DNA of 23,127 bases from Acidobacteriota bacterium (lineage in GTDB: Bacteria; Acidobacteriota; Terriglobia; Terriglobales; Acidobacteriaceae): positions 1 through 23,127 of the forward strand of contig QIAR01000177.1 in assembly GCA_003225595.1 (NCBI GenBank). The letters are read 5' to 3'. The notes under the pieces were generated by a model. That model saw only the letters and a list, made by a program, of their open reading frames with translations. It was not told the DNA's origin and searched no databases. A program made the translations under genes and the position numbers. The first letter of the stretch is position 1, and each line of letters opens with the position of its first letter. This document shows, piece after piece, positions 5,287 to 12,181 of this stretch.

Positions 5287-8265
5287 ATGGGCGTGAGGCA
5301 CGCACCGGACCCGATCGTCGACACGGAGAGACTCTTCGAGGGCTTCGAGGACCTGATGCCCTTCAGGGTGCAGGACATTCTACTGGTCTCCAGCCTCTAC
5401 GACTCTTTCATCCTTCGCGAAGACGGCCGGCTCAACGAGCTGCTGATTGGTGAGTCTCTCGAACTCAATCAACAAATACCCGGGATAACCCACGTTTCGA
5501 GCGGAGCAGAGGCGCTCGCGCTGGCACGTTCCCAGCTCCGGTTCAACCTGATTGTCACGAACCTTGAAGTGGGGGACATGGATGCCGCCGAGCTGGCCCG
5601 CGAAGTCAAGAAAGCCGAGCTCGACGTGCCCGTTGTCGTGCTGGCCTACGACTACCGCGAGATCAAGAATTTCGTTGCCCGCAACCCGGTCACCGACATC
5701 GACCGCATCTTCCTCTGGCAGGGCAATGTCCGGATTCTGATCTCGATCGTTAAGTACGTCGAGGACGAACGCAATGTATTTCACGACACAAAGACCATGG
5801 GCGTGCCGGTCCTCCTGGTGGTGGAGGACGATATCCGCTACTACTCCTCGTTCCTGCCGGTGATCTACACCGAGCTGATCACTCAGTCCCGCAGCCTCAT
5901 CAGCGAAGGAATTAATGTGGCGCACAAGCTGGTGCGGATGCGGGCCCGGCCCAAGATTCTGCTGTACTCCAATTATGAAGACGCCGCACGGCAAGTGATG
6001 AAGTACGGGGAATACCTGCTGGGCGTCGTGTCCGACGTGGAATTTCCGCGGGGAGGTGAACTGCTGCCGGATGCCGGTTTCCAGTTGGCGCGCATGGTTC
6101 GCGGTATGGTGCCGGATATTCCCATCGTGCTGCAGTCCAGCCGAACAGAATTCATGGAACGCGCGCAGACCGAGGGGTTCTCGTTTCTGCGGAAACACTC
6201 GCCCACACTGTTAGGAGACTTGCGGCAGTTTCTGGTCGAGCAGTTCGGCTTTGGGGACTTCGTGTTCCGTCTGCCGGATCATACCGAAGTCGCGCGGGCG
6301 AGCGACCTGAACGCACTGGAGACGCTGCTGCACGAAGTTCCCGCGGAGAGCATCGCATACCACGGCCAGAGGAACCACTTCTCGCACTGGTTGATGGCCA
6401 GGACCGAGTTTGCGCTGGCGCAGAAACTCAGGCCACGCAAAGTCTCCGACTTTGCCACTTACGACGACTTGCGGCGCGACTTGATCGAGTCCATTGCCGA
6501 GTATCGAAGCGAGCAGAGCCAGGTTCTCATCGGCGATTTCAACTCAGCAACGTTCAAGCCGACGGAAGCATTCTTCCTGCGGATTGGGGGCGGCTCCCTG
6601 GGTGGCAAGGCACGAGGCCTGGCTTTTGTGCGCCACCTGCTGCACACCCACCGGGTGGTCCGCCGCTTTGCTGGTGTCCAGGTTGCGGTGCCCCCGACCG
6701 TCGTGTTAGCGACCGATGCGTTCGACCAGTTCCTCCGCGAGAACAACCTGCTCGATTTCGCCATTCACAGCACCAATGACGCCGAGATTGAACGGCGCTT
6801 CTTGGCTGCATCACTCCCTTTGTCTGTCCGCGAAGACCTGCTTGCATTTCTGGCGGAAGTACGCTACCCCTTGGCGGTGCGTTCTTCCAGCTTGCTGGAG
6901 GACTCGCAGTATTTGCCTTTTACCGGTGTTTACGAAACCTTCATGCTGGCCAACCAGCACCCGGATCTCGACATGCGCCTGGAGCAACTCATGGAGGCGA
7001 TCAAACGCGTCTACGCTTCCACCTTCAGTCGTCATGCCAAAGCATATGTGCGAGCCACGCCCTATCGGCTGGAAGAGGAGAAGATGGCAGTGATCCTCCA
7101 GCAGGTCGTGGGCGCCATCCACGGCCAGCGCTTTTACCCGGACTTCTCCGGCGTAGTGCGATCGCGCAATTTCTACCCAGTCCCGCCATTGAGCTTCGCA
7201 GACGGAATTGCGGCTGTTGCTCTGGGCCTGGGGCGGGAGGTCGTTGGTGGAGGGAAGTGCCTGACGTTTTGTCCGCGGTATCCCCAAAACATCGTGCAGT
7301 TCTCGTCCGCGGAAGACATCCTGGCGAACTCTCAATCTGAGTTCTGGGCCCTCGAACTGGACCACAAGGCACGCGATGAGGACCCGGTTGCCGATCTGCG
7401 GGAAGCGCGATTCGGGCTGGACACGGCGGAGAGGGACGGAACATTGCACAGCCTGGGCTCGACCTACTCCGATGACAATCATGCCGTCTATGACGGACTC
7501 GGCCGGCTCGGGATCCGCGTCGTGAGCTTCGCTCCGATTCTCAAGCACGAAGTCTTCCCGCTGGCCTCGATTCTCGAGCAACTTATGAGAATTGGGGAAG
7601 ACGCACTCGGACGTCCGGTGGAAATCGAGTTCGCAGTGCGACTGACGCATCTTCCAGACCAAGCCGCCGATTTTGGATTTCTCCAGATACGTCCGCTGGC
7701 GCTTTCGCATGAAGGCGAGGAGTTCCGAATGGAAGATGTGGATCCGGCCCGGCTCATCTGTCAAAGTTCAAAGGTACTGGGGAACGGCCGTATCCAGGAT
7801 TTGCGCGATGCCGTGGTAGTGGACTTTCAACGCTTTGAACGCGCCCGCAGCCAGGAGGTGGCCCAGGGGGTCACCTATTTCAACGCGAAGCTCAGCGAGA
7901 AAGGCACTCCGTATCTGCTGATTGGTGTGGGCCGGTGGGGATCGAATGACCGTTGGCTCGGAATTCCAGTGGCCTGGGACCAGATTTCAGGAGCCCGCGT
8001 AATCGTGGAGGCAGGATTCCGCGATTTTCGCGTGACACCATCGCAGGGGAGCCATTTTTTCCAGAACCTGACGGCATTTCAGATCGGCTATTTCACCGTC
8101 AATCCGGATGCGGGGGAGGGCTTCGTCGACTGGCAGTGGCTCAGTTCGCAGCCCGCCGTGGAGGAACAGGGCTGCGTCCGTCACCTCCATTTCGCAGCGC
8201 CTATCCCCGTCATCATGAACGGAAAGACCAGCCGAGGAATGATTTTCAGACCAGACGAGGTATAG
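5287..8265 (+). CDS. Receiver-domain / PEP-pyruvate-binding (PPDK N-terminal-like) fusion protein
   Basis: A 992-aa cytoplasmic protein. Residues about 25-170 and 175-335 are two receiver-like domains; the second keeps the acidic VVEDD cluster, the first looks degenerate. From about residue 430 there is an ATP-grasp domain like the N-terminal half of pyruvate phosphate dikinase/PEP synthase (GGGSLGGKARGLAF, then PLAVRSSSLLEDS, and QIRPL near the end). The phosphohistidine swivel domain (GG-T-H motif) and the C-terminal PEP-binding barrel of true PEP synthases are absent; instead a unique tail of about 200 residues follows. It therefore probably cannot complete PEP synthesis and may be a signalling phosphotransferase or regulator. 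ATG 5287 is chosen because the alternative GTG at 5245 lies in the terminator stem. The substrate is unknown. Confidence 0.82.
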   Translation: MGVRHAPDPIVDTERLFEGFEDLMPFRVQDILLVSSLYDSFILREDGRLNELLIGESLELNQQIPGITHVSSGAEALALARSQLRFNLIVTNLEVGDMDAAELAREVKKAELDVPVVVLAYDYREIKNFVARNPVTDIDRIFLWQGNVRILISIVKYVEDERNVFHDTKTMGVPVLLVVEDDIRYYSSFLPVIYTELITQSRSLISEGINVAHKLVRMRARPKILLYSNYEDAARQVMKYGEYLLGVVSDVEFPRGGELLPDAGFQLARMVRGMVPDIPIVLQSSRTEFMERAQTEGFSFLRKHSPTLLGDLRQFLVEQFGFGDFVFRLPDHTEVARASDLNALETLLHEVPAESIAYHGQRNHFSHWLMARTEFALAQKLRPRKVSDFATYDDLRRDLIESIAEYRSEQSQVLIGDFNSATFKPTEAFFLRIGGGSLGGKARGLAFVRHLLHTHRVVRRFAGVQVAVPPTVVLATDAFDQFLRENNLLDFAIHSTNDAEIERRFLAASLPLSVREDLLAFLAEVRYPLAVRSSSLLEDSQYLPFTGVYETFMLANQHPDLDMRLEQLMEAIKRVYASTFSRHAKAYVRATPYRLEEEKMAVILQQVVGAIHGQRFYPDFSGVVRSRNFYPVPPLSFADGIAAVALGLGREVVGGGKCLTFCPRYPQNIVQFSSAEDILANSQSEFWALELDHKARDEDPVADLREARFGLDTAERDGTLHSLGSTYSDDNHAVYDGLGRLGIRVVSFAPILKHEVFPLASILEQLMRIGEDALGRPVEIEFAVRLTHLPDQAADFGFLQIRPLALSHEGEEFRMEDVDPARLICQSSKVLGNGRIQDLRDAVVVDFQRFERARSQEVAQGVTYFNAKLSEKGTPYLLIGVGRWGSNDRWLGIPVAWDQISGARVIVEAGFRDFRVTPSQGSHFFQNLTAFQIGYFTVNPDAGEGFVDWQWLSSQPAVEEQGCVRHLHFAAPIPVIMNGKTSRGMIFRPDEV

Positions 8266-8300
8266 CCTGCGGACACTAGTGTGGCGTCCCAGAAATACGT

Positions 8301-8390
8301 TCACATAGTCGTTCGGAGCTGAGCCGAAGCCATCACTAAAGGCAACGACAGCAACATGACGCTCAGGACGAGTTTGGAGAGAGCTTTCAA
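8301..8390 (-). pseudogene. Signal-peptide-like stub of an exported protein
   Basis: The minus strand reads from a TTG at 8390 through a lysine-bearing start and a hydrophobic core (VLSVMLLSLPLVM) to ASAQ, a good signal-peptidase I site. It then meets a stop after LRTTM. This looks like the N-terminus of a secreted protein whose body is lost. Just beyond is the 10-bp palindrome ACACTAGTGT (8274-8283). A chance hydrophobic frame is possible. Confidence 0.3.
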
Positions 8391-8418
8391 CTCTGGACTC
8401 CCGCAAGCTGAACTGGCT

Positions 8419-8771
8419 TTATCCACTCGTTTTTTCCTCGACAATCTCGTAGGTCGTGTGAAAAGTTCCGGTCTTCTGCACCATGGTGCCGGCGGAGCAG
8501 TCCTTTTCCTCTGAGAGACGGATCGCCTGCTCGACCATAGGGGCGTCAATTTCGAAGCCAGTGACCACGTGGTGAATTCGTTCTGCGCAGAACACTTGCG
8601 GTGGATGCTCGGCTTGATCGGCATAAACCCGCACTTCGTAGCCCGTAAATTTTCCGGTGGTACTTCTGGCGAAAAATGGTGATGACGTCAAACGCGGTAC
8701 AACCGGCCAGCCCGACCGCCAGTAGTTCGATCGGCTTGGGACCGGTGCCTCCAGCGGCATCGTCTTCTTCC
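8419..8771 (-). pseudogene. OsmC/Ohr-family protein, 5'-truncated and frameshifted
   Basis: Two adjacent minus-strand frames together give an OsmC-like protein. The first has GTGPKPIELLAVGLAGCTAF (the family's substrate-facing cysteine region). The second continues FTGYEVRVYADQAEHPPQVF and EEKDCSAGTMVQKT, which holds the second conserved cysteine. They join if one A is removed from the AAAA run near 8652-8656. OsmC proteins reduce organic hydroperoxides by a two-cysteine mechanism. Both cysteines survive, but the first 30-40 residues are missing and replaced by a sigma-factor fragment. It is most likely a pseudogene; a sequencing error could explain the frameshift but not the lost N-terminus. 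Confidence 0.7.
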
Positions 8772-8909
8772 GCGTCCTCACGTTGCTGGCAGACCCTCAT
8801 TGCTGAACGAGAAGACTGTCTCCTGCGAAAGCCTCAGCGCCTTTTCCGTTGACTCCGGTTCGCCGGACTTCAGCGGTTCAATCGCCTGTTCGATCTCACT
8901 TCGCACGTC
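8772..8909 (-). pseudogene. N-terminal fragment of an ECF sigma-70 family factor
   Basis: The minus strand encodes DVRSEIEQAIEPLKSG, then ALRLSQETVFSFS, and in a shifted frame MRVCQQREDAEE. Joined by removing one A at AGCAATGAGG (about 8801) this matches the start of acidobacterial ECF sigma factors (pattern VFSFSM-VCG-REDAED, the beginning of region 2). The match then stops in GACGCGGAAGA, where the OsmC sequence takes over. About 45 residues remain of a protein that is normally around 200. The assignment rests on my memory of the family pattern. Confidence 0.5.
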
Positions 8910-9123
8910 GTTAACATAACACGCAGTGTTGCACGCGAACTCGCCTTAGGTCACCAGCGATCGAGCGAAAACTTATCCTGTTATCATTGGGTGGTTTTAG
9001 GATCAATTACTTTGGCGAAGAAAACAGACAAGGACTCAGACGCGCTCCAGGTTCATAACTTAAAAATAATCCCTTAGTGAGGTGTACGCACGATCCTCAG
9101 GTGATCTGAGTCGAATGCAGGGC

Positions 9124-9552
9124 TCAGAATTTCCGTAGCGATGCCGGAAGCCAGAACGCCAGTGAGTACGAGCCCGGGCCGGTTAAGAGGAACGCTACTG
9201 CCAGTAACAACTGTGTGAGTGCATATTCCGCACCGCCTTTGCCGATATCGAACCCATTGGGAAGGTGCACCAGAAAGATAGCTCCAAGCATCACAACGGC
9301 AATACAACCCGCTCCGAGTCGAAACAGAACGCCACTCAGCACGGCCAGACCTCCAGCAAACTGTGCCACCCCGATCAGATATCCCATGACAACTGGCCAG
9401 TGATGAGATGCAGCAAACTGCTGAGGGCCCGGGCCTCCAAAGCTCCCGAAGAGGATGGCGCTCCCATGATAGAGAAACGCCATGGTGCTAGCTATGCGAA
9501 GAAGTAATAGCGCCGTACTGATCCTCGCGGGTAATCTATTGCTCTTCTCCAT
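9124..9552 (-). CDS. DoxX-family integral membrane protein
   Basis: A 142-aa protein with four predicted membrane helices: residues about 13-35, 50-72, 77-98 and 108-135. The DoxX hallmarks are visible: LLLRIASTMAFLYHGSAILF in helix 1, the amphipathic FAASHHWP loop, and a GGLAVLSGVLFRLGAG second hairpin. DoxX-type proteins are small inner-membrane components related to quinone-linked or redox functions; the specific role of this one is unknown. Start ATG 9552 has GAGG close upstream. It stands alone, with decayed sequences on both sides, and no operon partner is visible. Confidence 0.85.
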   Translation of the reverse strand: MEKSNRLPARISTALLLLRIASTMAFLYHGSAILFGSFGGPGPQQFAASHHWPVVMGYLIGVAQFAGGLAVLSGVLFRLGAGCIAVVMLGAIFLVHLPNGFDIGKGGAEYALTQLLLAVAFLLTGPGSYSLAFWLPASLRKF

Positions 9553-10059
9553 GCCTCGTTCGATGCCGGAGAGAGGACCATGGACTCAAGCCCGCCTCGC
9601 CCTGTTTTTAGCGGGTCCACGAACGCTTTCCGAATTTCCCCTGCCCGATTGGATAGGAGCTTATTTGATATCGCCGGGTCTTCATGAAAGGGTTCCGAGT
9701 CGAGGTGCCAGCAATAGATTCGTTCGGTTATTTTGGGCTTAGGCACGTTTAAAAGCCAGTCTGGTGGAGATGAGATGAGCACTGCCATAAGTGGGATCCA
9801 CATTTAAGAAACACCGAAACTGCCGCAAACAACCGGACTGGAATAACCCTCCTGTTCGGGGCGCTGGTCGTTGTATCTACCGTCGCGAGGGTCTTGCAGG
9901 TGTATCCCGGCAGAGTGCCAATGCAGCAATCGCTGCATCACTTCCAGAACAGATCTGTTTGGGTTGCCGAGATGCTCACGTGAAACTGTCTGCCCCGCTT
10001 TGGTCCACTCAGGTGCGATCTGTTTCGTATACTGTTTCGGCCATCCTCACGAGGCGTAT
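9553..10059. other. Intergenic stretch, mostly without features
   Basis: In these 507 bases between the divergent DoxX and DUF885 genes I find no intact gene. The only coding-like signal is the short membrane-protein fragment at 9816-9926. A 7-bp stem (ATGCAGC-AATC-GCTGCAT) lies around 9920-9937. I could not identify clear promoters for either neighbour. Confidence 0.5.
9816..9926 (+). pseudogene. Membrane-protein fragment, possibly a carotenoid-biosynthesis protein N-terminus
   Basis: The frame reads ETAANNRTGITLLFGALVVV followed by STVARVLQVYPGRVPM, a hydrophobic helix followed by a short basic loop. It resembles my memory of the first helix of acidobacterial carotenoid biosynthesis (DUF422/CruF-like) membrane proteins. 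It then loses all resemblance and reaches a stop soon after. No start codon with a ribosome-binding site is attached. The identification is tentative; it could be chance or another membrane family. Confidence 0.25.
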
Positions 10060-11889
10060 ATGGAATTCTTGCGATTCGCAGCATGTCTGTTAGTCGCCGT
10101 CACACTTATGGCCCAAAAGTCCACAAGCAAGTCCACCGCAAAAACAAGCTCGGATCCGGTATTCGCGAAGCTCAGCGAACAGTTCATTCACCAAACCCTG
10201 GCGCTTTCGCCTTCCACCGCTTCTCAGGCCGGTTACCACAAGCACGTAGATCCAAAGACCGGCCACACTATCGAGCTCGATGCCGTGTTGGATGACGTGA
10301 GCCCGGCCGCTATGGCCGAGCAGCGCAAGCTATACGCGCAATGGCGGGAGCGCTTCCGCACGGAGACCCCGCTCCAGTCTCTCGGGGTGGAGGATGCCTC
10401 TGACTGGCGATTAATCGACGACCAGATCGCACGGAACTTGCTCGAGTTCGACCGCATCCAGAGTTACAAACACAACCCGACGCTATATGTGGAACTGCTG
10501 GGCGGAGCCCTCTTCCAGCCATTGACGGATGAGTACGCGGCAAAAGATGTGCGGCTGGGGCATATTCTCTCGCGTATCTCGCAGATCCCGCGTTTCCTTG
10601 AGCAGACCCGACAGGAACTGGCGGACTCCGATCCTATCTACGTGAAAGTGGCGGTGGAGGAGAACGGAGGCAACGTGGAGCTGATTCAGGACACCATTGC
10701 CAGAGAAATCCCGGCAGAGAGCAAATTGAAGGCCGAGTTCGACAAGGTGGCTCCCACCGCAGTCGAGGCGCTGAAGAGCTTCTCGCGCTGGCTGCAAAAC
10801 GATCTTGTAAACCGCAAAACGACCCGCACCTGGAGGTTGGGCAAAGAGTTCTATGCGGAAAAGTTCCGGCTGGTCATGGAGACGCCGGTCACGCCCGAGC
10901 AGGTGCTGGCCGACGCTGAACGCGACCTGCAGTCGACTCGTGCCGAGATGCTGCGGATCGCGTTACCCCTGCACAAGCAGCTGTATGCCGAGCATGGCGA
11001 CCACTCCGACTTAAGCACTCAAGACCGGGAGAACAAGATCATCGGCGAAGTTCTGCAGAAGATTTCGGATGACCACCCCAGGCGCGACCAGTTACTCGAC
11101 GCCGTCAAGGACCACCTGGCGGGCATCCAGCAGTTCATTATCCAAAAGAAGATCGTCTCCCTTAAAGCACGCGACAACCTGAAGGTGATCCCCACGCCGT
11201 CGTTCATGCGCGGAAGTTTTTCCGTTGCCGGATTTCATTCCGCGCCGCCCCTGGACCCGAACGCGGAAGCGCAGTACTGGGTGACCCCGATCGATGCGCA
11301 GACGCCAGAGGAGAAGGCGGAATCCAAGTTGCGCGAGTACAACAACTGGGTGCTGAAGTGGCTCACGATACACGAGGCACTGCCCGGACATTACGTACAG
11401 GCCGAGCATGCCAACGATGTGCAGCCCATCAGCCGCAGGCTCACTCGTGCCCTGTTTGCCAACGGACCCTACGTAGAAGGATGGGCCGAGTACGTAGCGC
11501 AAGTGATGCGGGAGCAGGGCTTCGCCAACAGTAACCCGCGGTATCGGCTCAGCTATCTCAAGGTGTGGCTGCGCGCGATGGCTAATGCCATCCTCGACGT
11601 CCGCATGCATACTATGAACATGAGCGATGCGGATGCCATGGCCCTGATGATGAAGGATACCTTTCAGACCCAGGCTGAAGCCGAGGCCAAACTGCAGCGC
11701 GCGAAGCTGAGCTCAACACAATTGCCGACATACTATGTCGGTGTCCGCGAATGGTGGCGTCTGCGCAAGCAGTACGAGGCAGCCAAAGGAAAAGACTTTA
11801 CCCTCGCGGAGTTTCATGATCGCGCACTGGATCAGGGCGCGCTGCCCATCATGCTGCTGCGGAAGATCCTGCTGCCGCAAACCAGATAG
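10060..11889 (+). CDS. Secreted DUF885-family metallopeptidase-like protein
   Basis: A 609-aa protein with an N-terminal signal peptide (MEFLRFAACLLVAVTLMA, cleavage near residue 18) and a Thr/Ser/Lys-rich linker, so it is exported to the periplasm or outside. The DUF885 core fills the rest. The zinc-binding helix is visible as HEALPGH (His438, Glu439, His444), and the likely third ligand lies in YVEGWAEY (Glu473 or Glu477). Family members are thought to be zinc peptidases, but few are characterised. The frame is open further upstream to 9871; ATG 10060 is chosen because it has GAGG 5-6 nt before it and starts a proper signal peptide. It is monocistronic as far as visible. Confidence 0.88.
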   Translation: MEFLRFAACLLVAVTLMAQKSTSKSTAKTSSDPVFAKLSEQFIHQTLALSPSTASQAGYHKHVDPKTGHTIELDAVLDDVSPAAMAEQRKLYAQWRERFRTETPLQSLGVEDASDWRLIDDQIARNLLEFDRIQSYKHNPTLYVELLGGALFQPLTDEYAAKDVRLGHILSRISQIPRFLEQTRQELADSDPIYVKVAVEENGGNVELIQDTIAREIPAESKLKAEFDKVAPTAVEALKSFSRWLQNDLVNRKTTRTWRLGKEFYAEKFRLVMETPVTPEQVLADAERDLQSTRAEMLRIALPLHKQLYAEHGDHSDLSTQDRENKIIGEVLQKISDDHPRRDQLLDAVKDHLAGIQQFIIQKKIVSLKARDNLKVIPTPSFMRGSFSVAGFHSAPPLDPNAEAQYWVTPIDAQTPEEKAESKLREYNNWVLKWLTIHEALPGHYVQAEHANDVQPISRRLTRALFANGPYVEGWAEYVAQVMREQGFANSNPRYRLSYLKVWLRAMANAILDVRMHTMNMSDADAMALMMKDTFQTQAEAEAKLQRAKLSSTQLPTYYVGVREWWRLRKQYEAAKGKDFTLAEFHDRALDQGALPIMLLRKILLPQTR

Positions 11890-11930
11890 CGGCGGGTCAC
11901 CGATCACGATAGCAGAGGTGAGGCGCTGAA

Positions 11931-12120
11931 AATTGCCTACTCCCCATGTAGCCAAGGCGCCGAGGTTTTTTGTCCACTTTCCGACCTTCAGTCCAATCAA
12001 GTTGGAGCCCAGCCCGATCCAGATCAACGCGAGTGTCGCGGCAAGAAGGTTGAAACGATTCTGCCCATGTGCGCGTAGGTGGGTCCGAGCAGTGAGAAGC
12101 TTGTCTTCATGCACAGCAAA
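11931..12120 (-). pseudogene. Fragment of an APC-family amino acid permease
   Basis: In the gap between the peptidase and kinase genes the minus strand encodes LLAATLALIWIGLGSNLIGL followed by KVGKWTKNLGALATWGVG. This is the mid-protein signature of amino acid/polyamine permeases (helix, then a GL-VGKW--NLGA-ATW turn). Only about 63 residues of a protein of around 450 remain, with no start and no continuation into the flanking genes. Although the local frame stays open, it must be a relic. Substrate cannot be inferred. Confidence 0.6.
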
Positions 12121-12181
12121 ATATCTCGTACCATCCCCGTTCGATTGACCTTTGCTCGACACCTCACTAACATTCCCGCCA

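Noticed and set aside
8301..8624. 107-aa minus-strand ORF as a whole
   Set aside because: Its first two thirds are out of frame with the OsmC sequence they overlap; only the last 29 codons look like a signal-peptide stub.
9492..9803. 103-aa minus-strand ORF upstream of DoxX
   Set aside because: It overlaps the DoxX start, has no recognisable domain and no convincing ribosome-binding site.
9871..10059. 63-residue N-terminal extension of the DUF885 protein
   Set aside because: It is Cys-rich and unlike the family; the signal peptide begins exactly at ATG 10060, which has a ribosome-binding site.
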